Source of the DNA: Dysgonomonas sp. PH5-45
GTDB taxonomy: Bacteria > Bacteroidota > Bacteroidia > Bacteroidales > Dysgonomonadaceae
Length of the DNA: 64,000 bases
Reading direction: 5' to 3'
Assembly: GCF_029893235.1 (NCBI RefSeq)
Contig: NZ_JARXWE010000016.1
Span: 1-64,000, forward strand
Positions 18,232-28,281 of the stretch are shown here, piece by piece. The position numbers and the translations under genes are program-made. Position 1 is the first letter of the stretch. Each line of letters opens with the position of its first letter. The notes beneath the pieces were generated by a model. The model did no database searches and was not told where the DNA came from. It was given only the letters and a program-made list of their open reading frames with translations.

Positions 18232-21200
18232 GAACACCAACCTGATTGTTTACAGGGCATCGGCTGGGTCGGGCAAGACGCACCGCCTGACGGGTGAATA
18301 CCTGCGTCTGCTTTTTTCCTCGCCCTACGCTTACAGGCATATCCTTGCCGTTACGTTTACCAACAAGGCTACCGACGAAATGAAAAGCCGTATAGTGGAC
18401 GAATTGGCAAATTTGGCATCGGGCAAGCCTTCGGACTATATACCCAAGCTGATAAGCTCCCGCTTTGACAGTGAAGAAAAGATACGGGAGGAAGCCCGCA
18501 TTATTCTACAACGGATTCTGCACGATTATTCGGCTTTCTCGGTCAGTACCATCGACCGTTTTTTTCAGCAAACCATGCGTGCCTTTACCCGCGAGTTGGG
18601 CTTGGGAGGTGGCTATAATGTAGAGCTCGACACCGAAAAGGTATTGAACGAAGCTATCGACTCTATGCTCTACGATTTGGAAAAAACGGGCAATAAACAG
18701 CTACTGGAATGGTTGATACGATTTTCGGAAGAAAAAATAGAGAGCGGCGAAACGTGGAACATCCGCAATGATATCCGTACCCTCTCGAACGAGATATTCA
18801 AGGAGAGTTACAAGGCTTTTAGCGATAAAGTTCAGCAAGACATAGCCAACAAACAGCTCTTGGACGATTACAAACAAATGCTCCGTGCATATATCCGTCA
18901 GTTTGAAGCGACTTCGCAGCAGATAGGCGAAAAAGCCCTAAACGTGATGGAACGGTACGGACTCCTTCCCGACGATTTTAAGGGCGGCACACGCTCCCCG
19001 TTTTTCTCTTTTTTGCGATGGGCCAAAGGCGAAGTGAAAGAGCCTACGGCTACCTTCTGCAAATTGGCAGGTGATGTGTCGGTATGGTATCTGGCAAAAG
19101 ATACAGACGAAAAAAAGCAGAAGATAGAAAGTGCTTTTTCGGGCGGGCTTAACGAGTGCGTTTGCGATATCATAGAACATTACCAGAATTCACGAAACTA
19201 CCAAACTGCCGTTGAGATTAACCGCTATTATTTCACGCTGGGTATTCTGGGCGATGTAGACAAGAAGATACGCGAATATGCTGCCGAAAATAATATTATG
19301 CTGATTTCGGACACCACCGAACTACTCAACAAAATAATAAGCGGAACAGATACCCCTTTTATTTATGAAAAAGTGGGAACCCACATCGACAACTATATGA
19401 TAGACGAATTTCAAGACACGTCTAACATGCAGTGGATAAATTTTTCGCCTCTCCTGAAAGACAGTTTGGCGGCGGGGCGCACCAATCTGATAGTGGGCGA
19501 TGTTAAACAGAGCATATATCGTTGGCGTAATTCCGACTGGAAACTGTTGGACGAGCAGCTCGATATCGACTTCCGCACGGAGGGTATAACCCATCGGTCG
19601 CTCAACACTAATTGGCGAAGCCTGCCCAATGTGGTGAACTTCAACAATGCCGTTTTTACCCGTGGCGCTAAGCTTGTGCAAGAAGAATACAATAACGCTT
19701 TGCCTGAAGGAGTGGCAGACGAACGGCTTCTGCCCTTTCGCACTAAAATAGAAAAAGCTTATAAGGATTCGTTTCAGGAAATACCCGCCAAAGGGAAGCA
19801 GACGGATGGGCATGTGTCTATCAGATTCCTTGACAAGGAAGATGCTACCGACTGGCAAGCCGAATCGCTGAACGCGCTGCCTGGTGTTATTGAAAGCTTG
19901 CAGGATAAAGGCTACCGCCTGCGCGACATAGCCATCCTTGTGCGTACTAAGAAAGAAGGAACCGAGGTTGCGAATGTTTTGCTGGAACATAAAGAAAAAT
20001 CGGCAAACACTAAGTATCGGTACGATATAATATCGGACGAGGCTCTGTTGCTGAACGCCTCGAAAAGCGTAAAGCTGATAGTTTCCCTGTTTCGGTATCT
20101 CCAAAATCCAACCGATGAGTCGCTACATGCGCTTGCTGTTTACGAATATTACAAACTCGAAAAACGGCTTTCGCCCGAAAGTGCGCTGAATTTCTATTTT
20201 TCGGCATCGCAAGATTTTCCGGACGAGGTGAAGGTTAAGCTGGAAAGGATACAAGAATTGTCTTTGTACGAGATGGCAGAAGAGATATTCGACCTTTTTG
20301 GCGAAGCAATGGAACAGAACGAAAGTGTTTATATACAGTCCTTTTTGGATACGGTCCTTGATTTCACGGTCAGGAACACCCCCGATTTGGAATCATTCCT
20401 GAAGTGGTGGGACGAGGCTGGTGTCAGGAAAACCGTTTTCACCCCCGATGGACAAGATGCCATAAGGATCATGACCATCCATAAGTCTAAAGGGCTTGGC
20501 TTCGATGTAGTACTCTTGCCGTTTTGCAACTGGGAGCTGGATCATAAAATGCCCAACATCCTGTGGTGCAGGCCTCACCAAGAGCCTTTCAACCGCTTGC
20601 ACCTTGTGCCTGTAAAATATTCTAAAAACTTGCGCAACACTATCTTCGAATACGAATACTATGATGAGCGTTTGCATGCCTTTGTCGATAATCTGAACAT
20701 TCTGTACGTGGCCTTCACCCGTGCAAAAAAAGAACTGATAGCCTTTTCGCCCCGCCCTAAGGACGATGGGCGTATCACCGATATTTCGTCCCTGCTGTGG
20801 CAGTGCGTCAATAATCCTACGGTTACGGAAAATAATGGCAAGCCGGTTATCAGGCTGGAAGAAAATATTGACGGTGAGTCGGGCGTTTTTGAAATTGGGG
20901 GCGATCACAATCCTGCCGTAACCGCGGAAGAAGATACTGCGGGGCACGAAATTCCGATGGGAGCCCTGAAAAGCACATCTTTCGACAACAGACTAAAACT
21001 CAAGCTGAAAAACAAATATTTCTTTTCCGATTTCGGTCAGCGCGATTATGGTAATATGATGCACGACATTCTGAGCCGTATAAAAACCATCCACGATTTG
21101 GAGAACGTTATCGACTCATATTGCGCCGAAGGATTGATAACCACCGACGAAAAACGGAAGGTGTATGCTCAATTAACGGATTACTTATCCGCCCCTATGG

Positions 21201-21460
21201 TTGCAGACTGGTATTCGGGGCAGTATAAGGTATTGAACGAAGTGCAGATACTCCAAACCGAAGGCCCCTTTGTACGCCCCGACCGTGTTATGCTCAAAGA
21301 CGGCGAAGTAGTGGTGGTCGATTATAAATTCGGGCAACACGAATCGCCCCGGTACGTTAAACAGGTGGAATATTACAAAGATCGTATTCAGCAAATGGGA
21401 TATACCCGCCTACGGGGATATATTTGGTACGTACACTTGCAGAAGGTGGTTGAAGTGTAA
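18209..21460 (+). CDS. addA: UvrD/RecB-like helicase with PD-(D/E)XK nuclease domain (AddA-type)
   Basis: A 1083-residue enzyme that unwinds and trims double-strand breaks for RecA loading. Superfamily 1 helicase motifs are in order: Walker A RASAGSGKTHRL (about residues 14-25), AVTFTNKATDEM, DEFQDTSNMQW (motif II), GDVKQSIYRWRNSD (motif III), MTIHKSKGLGFDVVLLPF and LYVAFTRAKKEL. The nuclease is at the C-terminus, with RDYGNMMHDILSRI and PDRVMLKDGEVVVVDYKFG around residue 1036. The partner AddB-like PD-(D/E)XK protein, often adjacent in Bacteroidota, is not in this window. It runs convergent with pdxB, the stops only 4 nt apart. Confidence 0.9.
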   Translation: MPNRESSENTNLIVYRASAGSGKTHRLTGEYLRLLFSSPYAYRHILAVTFTNKATDEMKSRIVDELANLASGKPSDYIPKLISSRFDSEEKIREEARIILQRILHDYSAFSVSTIDRFFQQTMRAFTRELGLGGGYNVELDTEKVLNEAIDSMLYDLEKTGNKQLLEWLIRFSEEKIESGETWNIRNDIRTLSNEIFKESYKAFSDKVQQDIANKQLLDDYKQMLRAYIRQFEATSQQIGEKALNVMERYGLLPDDFKGGTRSPFFSFLRWAKGEVKEPTATFCKLAGDVSVWYLAKDTDEKKQKIESAFSGGLNECVCDIIEHYQNSRNYQTAVEINRYYFTLGILGDVDKKIREYAAENNIMLISDTTELLNKIISGTDTPFIYEKVGTHIDNYMIDEFQDTSNMQWINFSPLLKDSLAAGRTNLIVGDVKQSIYRWRNSDWKLLDEQLDIDFRTEGITHRSLNTNWRSLPNVVNFNNAVFTRGAKLVQEEYNNALPEGVADERLLPFRTKIEKAYKDSFQEIPAKGKQTDGHVSIRFLDKEDATDWQAESLNALPGVIESLQDKGYRLRDIAILVRTKKEGTEVANVLLEHKEKSANTKYRYDIISDEALLLNASKSVKLIVSLFRYLQNPTDESLHALAVYEYYKLEKRLSPESALNFYFSASQDFPDEVKVKLERIQELSLYEMAEEIFDLFGEAMEQNESVYIQSFLDTVLDFTVRNTPDLESFLKWWDEAGVRKTVFTPDGQDAIRIMTIHKSKGLGFDVVLLPFCNWELDHKMPNILWCRPHQEPFNRLHLVPVKYSKNLRNTIFEYEYYDERLHAFVDNLNILYVAFTRAKKELIAFSPRPKDDGRITDISSLLWQCVNNPTVTENNGKPVIRLEENIDGESGVFEIGGDHNPAVTAEEDTAGHEIPMGALKSTSFDNRLKLKLKNKYFFSDFGQRDYGNMMHDILSRIKTIHDLENVIDSYCAEGLITTDEKRKVYAQLTDYLSAPMVADWYSGQYKVLNEVQILQTEGPFVRPDRVMLKDGEVVVVDYKFGQHESPRYVKQVEYYKDRIQQMGYTRLRGYIWYVHLQKVVEV

Positions 21461-21464
21461 ATCT

Positions 21465-22574
21465 CTAAATCACGTTAAAGCCCAATTCTTTCAGCACAGC
21501 GGCTTCGCCCGCGTTGGCGTTCATTACGCTGTATGCGCAATATTCCCTACGCAGAGGATAGTAACTCCGTAGGTAATTAAACTTCTGGGGTTCGGTTCTT
21601 AGCTTATCGTTGTCTGTAAGCAGATGGTAAGGGTAGAGTATGGCTTCGTACAGGCGGTTACCCGTAAAAAGGGTCATATCTATAACCGGATTGGGGGCTT
21701 CGGGAGCTTTTATGGCTTCGATAGGCTGTTTGCTCAGTCCATAAAAGTCGGCAACGGCTTGCAAGGCCATACGTGTGGCATTGGCTTTCCCATCGGCCGA
21801 ATAACCTGCGATGTGCGATGTAGCCACATCCGCAAGTTGCATATACTCTATATCTATATCGGGTTCGTTTTCCCAACAATCTATAACCGTACCCGACACC
21901 TTGCCCATCCGGATAACTTCCTTTATGGCATCCGTTTTCACTACTCCCCCTCTTGCCGCGTTTATTATTATGGGGTTACGGCGAAGGTTGGCAAAGAAAC
22001 TTTCGTTAGCCAAGTGCAGGGTCTTATATTCACCCTCTTTGGTGAGTGGTGTATGGAAGGTGATGATGTCGGCTTCGCCCACAATGGTATCCATGTCCAC
22101 AAACTGGGCAGAACCTTCGGCTTTTTGTCTGGGTGGGTCGTTCAGCAGCACTCGCATACCCAATATCCGGCATGCTTGGGCAACTTTTTTCCCTACATTA
22201 CCCACGCCTACAATACCTATGGTTTTATCTTTCAAGTCAAAACCTTTTGTTTGTGCCATGTGTATAAGTGCCGAAACAATATACTGCTGCACCGAGCCCG
22301 AATTGCATCCCGGAGCATTTGTCCAGCGGATACCGTTTTGCTCGCAATAGCGGGTGTCTATATGGTCAAAACCTATGCTTGTGGTACAAATCAGCTTTAC
22401 GGCCGAGTCTTTCAGGTTCTCTTCGCCAAAGCGGGTAAGTGTGCGTACAATCAACGTGTCGGCATCTTTTATTATTTGGGGTGTAAACTCGTTTCCTGCC
22501 AGATAGGTTACATCGCCGTAGTGTTCGGCAGCACCTTTCAGAAAAGGGATATTGGCGTCGGCAAGTATTTTCAT
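21465..22574 (-). CDS. pdxB: Erythronate-4-phosphate dehydrogenase
   Basis: It oxidises 4-phosphoerythronate in the DXP-dependent route to pyridoxal phosphate. The 369-residue protein is a D-2-hydroxyacid dehydrogenase: NAD-binding GIVGVGNVGKKVAQACRILG (about 118-137), substrate/catalytic INAARGGVVKTDAI, ENEPDID and the catalytic-His region TSHIAGYSADGK, followed by a PdxB dimerisation domain of about 80 residues. That tail separates it from SerA. Its start overlaps the stop of the upstream ABC ATPase gene by 4 nt, so they are co-transcribed. Confidence 0.93.
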   Translation of the reverse strand: MKILADANIPFLKGAAEHYGDVTYLAGNEFTPQIIKDADTLIVRTLTRFGEENLKDSAVKLICTTSIGFDHIDTRYCEQNGIRWTNAPGCNSGSVQQYIVSALIHMAQTKGFDLKDKTIGIVGVGNVGKKVAQACRILGMRVLLNDPPRQKAEGSAQFVDMDTIVGEADIITFHTPLTKEGEYKTLHLANESFFANLRRNPIIINAARGGVVKTDAIKEVIRMGKVSGTVIDCWENEPDIDIEYMQLADVATSHIAGYSADGKANATRMALQAVADFYGLSKQPIEAIKAPEAPNPVIDMTLFTGNRLYEAILYPYHLLTDNDKLRTEPQKFNYLRSYYPLRREYCAYSVMNANAGEAAVLKELGFNVI

Positions 22575-23272
22575 ACGTTCTTTTTGGTCAGTTTATAGAA
22601 AGTATCTTCGATGGATGATGCGGTGCCACCCAATGCGGTGTCGTCAAAAACGATGCGTCCGCCATCTATAATAATGTAACGGGAGCAGATGCTTGTAACC
22701 TCTTGCAGTATGTGCGACGAAAACAGAACGACTTTCGACTGTGCAAAGCCTGCCAGTATCTCTCTGATTTCCATTCGCTGATTGGGGTCTAAGCCGCTTG
22801 TGGGTTCGTCCAGAATCAAGAAACGGGGATTATGGATAAGCGCCTGAGCCAGCCCCACACGTTGGCGATTGCCTTTCGAGAGGCTTACTATCTTTTTGTG
22901 ATATTCTCCCTGCAAACCCATTTGTTCAACTATCTGTTCTACGGCTTCTTTCGTCCCTTTGAGCGAGTACATTTGGGCTACATAGAGCAGGTATTCTTTT
23001 ACATACATGCTGCCGTAAAGCGGGTTGTCTTCGGGCAGATAGCCGATTGTTTGCTTTGCCTGAAGGGCATCGTTAACGATGCTGTTGCCAAAAACACTAA
23101 CCGTGCCTTTGTCGGCATTGAGGGCTCCGGCCAGTATCTTGAGGGTGGTCGATTTGCCTGCCCCGTTCACTCCGAGGAAGCCTGCTATTTCACCCCTTTT
23201 CAGGGTGAACGAAACATCGTTCACGGCGAGGTGGTTGCCGTAGCTTTTTGATATGTTTTTGACTTCTATCAC
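22571..23272 (-). CDS. ABC transporter ATP-binding protein, GldA-like
   Basis: A 233-residue ATPase subunit with Walker A GVNGAGKST (about 33-41), signature LSKGNRQRVGLAQALIHNP, Walker B FLILDEPTSG and the H-loop SSHIL. It is most like the ATPases of ABC-2 type exporters such as gliding protein GldA, known in Bacteroidota also outside gliding species. The cognate permease (GldF/GldG type) is not adjacent; the next gene upstream is a complete half-transporter that needs no separate ATPase. Its partner must be elsewhere. Confidence 0.85.
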   Translation of the reverse strand: MIEVKNISKSYGNHLAVNDVSFTLKRGEIAGFLGVNGAGKSTTLKILAGALNADKGTVSVFGNSIVNDALQAKQTIGYLPEDNPLYGSMYVKEYLLYVAQMYSLKGTKEAVEQIVEQMGLQGEYHKKIVSLSKGNRQRVGLAQALIHNPRFLILDEPTSGLDPNQRMEIREILAGFAQSKVVLFSSHILQEVTSICSRYIIIDGGRIVFDDTALGGTASSIEDTFYKLTKKNV

Positions 23273-23289
23273 CGTGCTTTATTGAAAGG

Positions 23290-25149
23290 TTAGAAATTTT
23301 GCATATCGCACAGTTTGCGGTAATATCCGTTTTTGGCATGCAGTTCGTCGTGGTGTCCACGCTCCACTATCTCGCCTTCGTGCATCACGCAGATTTCGTC
23401 GGCCGACTTGATGGTCGACAAGCGGTGTGCTATAACAATCGTAGTGCGGTTCTTCATCAGGTTTTCGAGGGCATCCTGCACCAAGCGTTCCGATTCGGTG
23501 TCGAGTGCCGAAGTGGCCTCGTCAAGAATCAGTATTTGCGGGTTTTTCAGTATGGCGCGAGCTATGCTGATGCGCTGGCGTTGGCCTCCGGATAGTTTTC
23601 CACCACGGTCGCCGATGTTTGTGTCGTAACCGTTTTCGGTGGCTATAATGAAATCGTGTGCGTTGGCTATCTTGGCGGCTTCTACAACCTGTTCCATGGT
23701 TGCGCTTTCTACCCCAAAGGTGATGTTATTGAAAAACGTGTCGTTAAAAAGAATCGCTTCCTGATTTACGTTACCCATCAGCGAGCGCAATTGGTGAACT
23801 TCTCCGCGGCGGATATCTACCCCATCGATAAAGATGCCGCCTTTCTGCACATCGTAGAAGCGGGGCAAGAGGTCTACCATGGTCGATTTGCCCGACCCCG
23901 ACTGACCTACCAGAGCAATGGTCTTCCCTTTGGGAACGGTCAGGCTTACGTTTTTGATTACCCAATGGGCGTTTTCGCGATACTCGAACCACACATCACG
24001 GTATTCTATCTTTTCGTTGAATTTTATTTCGACAGGTTTTTCGGGACTAAGGATATTATTTTCGGCAAGCAGAATTTTGTCGATACGCTCCATCGATGCC
24101 AAGCCTTTTTGTATAGAGTAAAACGATTTGGAAAGGTCTTTTGCCGGATTGATGATACTATAAAAAATAACCAGATAGTATATGAAACTGGGTGCCGTGA
24201 TAGACGCGTTTTCGCCCAGAATAAGCGTACCACCGTACCAGAGAACAACGGCAATGGTGGCCGTGCCCAAAAACTCGCTCATGGGGTGTGCCAACTGCTG
24301 GCGGCGGGCAATGCGGTTACTCATCGAGCGGAGCACATCGCCTTCGCGGTGAAATTTGCCGGATACCTTCCCCTCGGCGTTGAACGCCTTGATGATGCGC
24401 AGTCCACCAAGTGTTTCCTCTATCTGTGCCATCAGTTCGCCCCACTTATTTTGTGCTTCAAACGATTTGCGTTTCAGTTTTTTACCTACCCGCCCCATAA
24501 CAATGCCCGATATTGGCAGCAATACAATCACAAAAACCGTTAACTGCCAGCTGATAGCCAACATGGTAAAGAAATATACAAGTATGAGTATGGGGTTTTT
24601 GAAAAACATGTCGAGCGAACTCATTATAGAGTTTTCAACTTCGCCCACGTCGCCCGTCATACGCCCTATAATGTCGCCTTTGCGCTCTTCCGAAAAAAAC
24701 GAAAGCGGCAGCGATAGTATCTTGTCGTTTATCTGGTTGCGCAGGTCGCGAACCACACCTGTGCGTATGGGAACAAGGTAAAACGAACTTAGGTAAGTGA
24801 CTCCCGTTTTTATAAGAGTCATCACAACCAAGGCTATGGCAAGAAACAACAGGGTGTTTGCCTCCCCATAGGTTTCTACGGCATCAGCCGAATACCAATA
24901 GAAATTGTTTTTGGCAACGCTAAACAACTCTCCTATCTTCGAAAAAAACGAACCGTCGCCCAACTCATTCCAAGGCATGAAGTGATAAACCTCGTCGTCG
25001 GTTTTAAACAATATTCCTAAAATAGGTATGATAAGGGCAAACGAAAAAACGTTCATAAAAGCCGAAAGGATATTGAATATAAAGCTGAGGATAAGTTGCC
25101 TCTTGTAGGGAGGGACAAAACGTTTCAGAATCTTAATGAAATCTCTCAT
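23290..25149 (-). CDS. MsbA-like ABC exporter (fused membrane and ATPase domains)
   Basis: A 619-residue half-transporter that works as a homodimer. A six-helix ABC transmembrane domain covers about residues 15-340, with an unusually long first periplasmic loop (about 50-95). The ATPase domain has Walker A LVGQSGSGKSTMVDLLPRF, signature KLSGGQRQRISIARAIL, Walker B ILILDEATSALD and the H-loop IAHRLSTI. Architecture fits lipid A-core flippase MsbA and related lipid or drug exporters; I do not assign the substrate. It starts the msbA-like / gldA-like / pdxB minus-strand unit (17 nt to the next gene). Confidence 0.87.
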   Translation of the reverse strand: MRDFIKILKRFVPPYKRQLILSFIFNILSAFMNVFSFALIIPILGILFKTDDEVYHFMPWNELGDGSFFSKIGELFSVAKNNFYWYSADAVETYGEANTLLFLAIALVVMTLIKTGVTYLSSFYLVPIRTGVVRDLRNQINDKILSLPLSFFSEERKGDIIGRMTGDVGEVENSIMSSLDMFFKNPILILVYFFTMLAISWQLTVFVIVLLPISGIVMGRVGKKLKRKSFEAQNKWGELMAQIEETLGGLRIIKAFNAEGKVSGKFHREGDVLRSMSNRIARRQQLAHPMSEFLGTATIAVVLWYGGTLILGENASITAPSFIYYLVIFYSIINPAKDLSKSFYSIQKGLASMERIDKILLAENNILSPEKPVEIKFNEKIEYRDVWFEYRENAHWVIKNVSLTVPKGKTIALVGQSGSGKSTMVDLLPRFYDVQKGGIFIDGVDIRRGEVHQLRSLMGNVNQEAILFNDTFFNNITFGVESATMEQVVEAAKIANAHDFIIATENGYDTNIGDRGGKLSGGQRQRISIARAILKNPQILILDEATSALDTESERLVQDALENLMKNRTTIVIAHRLSTIKSADEICVMHEGEIVERGHHDELHAKNGYYRKLCDMQNF

Positions 25150-25353
25150 TATGCAATTGATGGATATAAGTGTTTGAAAACGGCCGCAAGTTAGTAATTT
25201 TTTTGCTGTGAGCGCCTGTCGGCAGTTGAAAGAAAACCTTAAAGACAGAATGCTAAAACTAAAAAAATATTTTTTTTCACTATCAAATTAAACCTTTTGG
25301 AGTGGAATTTGTCATAATCCCAGTTTTTAAGTCGAAATGTATTTCAACAAAAC

Positions 25354-28113
25354 ATGAAAAAGAATTTACTTTTATTACTTCTTTTATTTTTATCTGCCGG
25401 AGCTTTTGCCCAAAGCAGAGCTACAATCACGGGGACAATACTTGATAGTAACAGCGAGCCTATCATACAGGCCAGCGTGCGTGTGCTGAATGCCAAAGAC
25501 AGCAGCTATGTGAATGGCGCGGTGTCGGGCGCGAATGGCAAATTCTCCGTTTCGGTCAATCAAGGTCGGTACATCATACATGTTTCGTATCTGGGGTATG
25601 CCGATTATTATCGCAACCTAAACACGGCTCAGGGCACATCTTTGGGACAGATAAAGCTGAAGGAAAGCTCTGTACTGCTGGCCGAAGCCGTGATTACGGC
25701 AAAAGCCGTGGAGATAGTGGTGAAAGACGATACCGTAGAATACAATGCCGATTCGTATAAAGTGCAGCAAAGCGCCATGGTTGAAGATTTGGTGAAACGA
25801 ATGCCCGGCGCCGAGGTAGACTCCGAAGGTAAGATCACTGTAAACGGAAAAGAAGTAAAAAAGATTCTGCTCGATGGTAAGGAGTTTTTTAGCGACGACC
25901 CTAAGGTTGCCTCCAAAAACCTTCCGGCATCGATGGTCGATAAACTGCAGGTATTCGACAAAAAGTCGGATATGGCAATGATGACCGGCTTTGACGATGG
26001 CAACGAAGAAACCGTTATCAACCTTGTAGTGAAGCCCGGTATGAAAGAAGGTGTATTTGGGAATGCTTATGCCGGATATGGCAGCCACGACCGCTACGAA
26101 GCCAATGCCATGGTCAATTATATGCGCAACAACAATCAGTTCTCGTTTCTGGGGGGGCTGAACAATACCAACAATGCCGGCTTCTCGGACTTTGCCTCCT
26201 CTATGTTTGGCGGAAACCGTCCGCACCGGGGGATGCGCTTTGGGGGGAACAATGGTATAACCAAATCGGTGAACGGAGGGATGAACTTCGGGGTAGAAGT
26301 TTCGCCAAAGTTGGAACTGGGTGGCAACGCACGCTACGGTAGTTCCGACAACACGGTCGAAACCCGTACATTTACCAATTATACCTTGCAAGACCGTTTG
26401 GAAACCCGGTTCGGAAACGGTGATAACAAAAGTGATAACGTAGGAGCCAACCTACGCATGGAGTGGAAACCCGACGATAAAACGCAGATAACTTTCCGCC
26501 CCTCGCTCCAATACAACAAAAACGAAAACTATCAGGTGGAAGATTTCTGGACTACCCGGCAAACAAGCCTCACCGACACTCTTACACGGGGAAATACCGA
26601 CTATTATTCGAAGGGCGATGGCATTACTTTGAGCGGAGACCTCAACGTGAGCCGCAAACTGAGCGATTCGGGGCGTGTGTTGAGCTTCAGGGTACAGGGC
26701 GGACTGAGCGACTCAGACAGCGATGGGACAAATAAATCGTCAACATGGCGGCAAGACGATTCGGGCTCGGTGATTAACGAACTGCAGAACCAAACATTCA
26801 AGCAAAAAGACGATAGTTACAACTGGCGGGGATATGTTTCGTACGTGGAACCGGTAGGACGGAACAACTTTTTGCAGGTCGATTACAGTTACCGCAAAAA
26901 TTATTCCGAATCGGACAAGAAAACATACGATTGGCAAAACGGTGGAGCCATAGACATTGACTATACACGCAAAACGGAAAACGACTTTATAAACCAACAG
27001 GTTGGATTGAAGTTTAAGTCCATGCGCCAAAAATATAACTATACGGTGGGGTTTGCCGTGCAACCGTCTAATTCAAAAACAACGATAATCAGCCCCGATA
27101 CTACATACATCACAAAAAACGATGTAGTTAACTTTGCGCCCGAATTGCAATTCAATTACAATTGGGACAAACGCTCCAATCTGCGGATAGAGTACAACGG
27201 TAACACCAATCAGCCTACCACAGCACAACTATCGGATGCCAAGATAACTTCCGATCCTCTGAATCAGACTGTGGGTAACCCCAATCTGAAACCGAGTTTC
27301 GAGAACCGCTTGCGGATTCGCTTCCGCAAATTCAATCCCGAACAGGGTAGCGCCATCATGCTTTTCAGTAACATGAGCTATACACTCAACGACATTGTTA
27401 CCACCTCTACGCTGATAGACAACGTTACCTACAAGACCTATAAGAACGTTAACGGTAACTTTAGCGGAATGGCAAGGCTTATATATAACACTCCGCTCAG
27501 GAACAAGAAGTTTTCGGTCAACAGCATGACTTTCGCTTCTTATGCGCACTCTAAAGGCTTTATAGATGGGAACGACAATACGGCAAACACTTTGCGGCTA
27601 ACCGAGCGGTTGGGCGTAGAATACCGTTCCGATTTGTTCGACGTGAGTTTGAGGGGTAACCTCTCGTTCTACAATATCAACAACTCGGCTGCCTCCGCAA
27701 ATTCTTCTTTGCAAAACCAAAAAACTTACGATTATGGAGGTACGCTCGGCACAACCCTGTATTTGCCTTACAACTGGACTCTGGAAACCGATATCGAATA
27801 TTCGACCAACTCGGGCTACGAAAACGGGTATAAACTCAATCAATGGCTTTGGAACGCATCCATATCGAAACAGATATTTAAAGACAAGAACGGTACACTC
27901 CGCATAAAGATGTACGATATCCTTAACGACCGTAACAACATAACCCGTACCTCGGCCAACGGTAGTTATTCCGATTTATCCACAAGCACAATCAACAGTT
28001 ACTTTATGGTACACTTCGTGTATAAATTCCAACTGTTTAAAGGCGGCGCAAAAGCCTCGGATATGAATCCTATGGGGCGCGGCGGTTTTGGAGGCCATCC
28101 ACGCAGAATGTAA
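25354..28113 (+). CDS. Outer-membrane beta-barrel protein with CarboxypepD_reg and plug-like domains
   Basis: A 919-residue TonB-receptor-like protein. Order: signal peptide (1-20, ending AFA-Q), CarboxypepD_reg-like domain (about 22-105, ATITGTILDSNSEPIIQASV), a plug-like region (about 120-225, with the typical VEDLVKRMPGAEVDSEGKI and KKILLDGKEFFSDDP), then a long beta barrel of the OMP_b-brl_3 kind. There is no SusD partner. The C-terminus is odd: instead of ending in an aromatic barrel strand it runs on into a Gly/Met/Arg-rich tail (GRGGFGGHPRRM). Proteins of this family are common in Bacteroidota and mostly of unknown substrate. Confidence 0.85.
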   Translation: MKKNLLLLLLLFLSAGAFAQSRATITGTILDSNSEPIIQASVRVLNAKDSSYVNGAVSGANGKFSVSVNQGRYIIHVSYLGYADYYRNLNTAQGTSLGQIKLKESSVLLAEAVITAKAVEIVVKDDTVEYNADSYKVQQSAMVEDLVKRMPGAEVDSEGKITVNGKEVKKILLDGKEFFSDDPKVASKNLPASMVDKLQVFDKKSDMAMMTGFDDGNEETVINLVVKPGMKEGVFGNAYAGYGSHDRYEANAMVNYMRNNNQFSFLGGLNNTNNAGFSDFASSMFGGNRPHRGMRFGGNNGITKSVNGGMNFGVEVSPKLELGGNARYGSSDNTVETRTFTNYTLQDRLETRFGNGDNKSDNVGANLRMEWKPDDKTQITFRPSLQYNKNENYQVEDFWTTRQTSLTDTLTRGNTDYYSKGDGITLSGDLNVSRKLSDSGRVLSFRVQGGLSDSDSDGTNKSSTWRQDDSGSVINELQNQTFKQKDDSYNWRGYVSYVEPVGRNNFLQVDYSYRKNYSESDKKTYDWQNGGAIDIDYTRKTENDFINQQVGLKFKSMRQKYNYTVGFAVQPSNSKTTIISPDTTYITKNDVVNFAPELQFNYNWDKRSNLRIEYNGNTNQPTTAQLSDAKITSDPLNQTVGNPNLKPSFENRLRIRFRKFNPEQGSAIMLFSNMSYTLNDIVTTSTLIDNVTYKTYKNVNGNFSGMARLIYNTPLRNKKFSVNSMTFASYAHSKGFIDGNDNTANTLRLTERLGVEYRSDLFDVSLRGNLSFYNINNSAASANSSLQNQKTYDYGGTLGTTLYLPYNWTLETDIEYSTNSGYENGYKLNQWLWNASISKQIFKDKNGTLRIKMYDILNDRNNITRTSANGSYSDLSTSTINSYFMVHFVYKFQLFKGGAKASDMNPMGRGGFGGHPRRM

Positions 28114-28156
28114 ATAATACATCTATAAGAAAAGGTAGAAAGATTGTTATTAATGG

Positions 28157-28190
28157 AAAGGTTCGGTGCATACTTGTGCCGAGCCTTTTT
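28157..28190 (+). terminator. Rho-independent terminator
   Basis: AAAGGTTCGG pairs with CCGAGCCTTT over a 12-nt loop and ends in a T run. It lies between the beta-barrel gene and typA and overlaps an upstream extension of the typA frame, which supports the later typA start. Confidence 0.8.
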
Positions 28191-28256
28191 ACATATTATT
28201 AGATTCTTGCCGACAGATAAAATCAAGACATGTAATGCACTTGCCAATATTTGTTG

Positions 28257-28264
28257 TAAATTTG
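28257..28264 (+). promoter_or_regulatory. -7 promoter box of typA
   Basis: TAAATTTG is a perfect TAnnTTTG match, 17 nt before the ATG at 28282. It falls inside the longer open frame that begins at 28144, so that longer frame is not the gene. Confidence 0.7.
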
Positions 28265-28281
28265 CACCCTCAATTTTGAAT

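Noticed and set aside
21624-22598. 324-codon plus-strand frame opposite pdxB
   Set aside because: It is the mirror of a clearly identified gene, resembles no protein, and its composition follows the codon pattern of pdxB on the other strand.
23656-24543. 295-codon plus-strand frame opposite the MsbA-like gene
   Set aside because: Shadow of the ABC exporter; no domain is recognisable.
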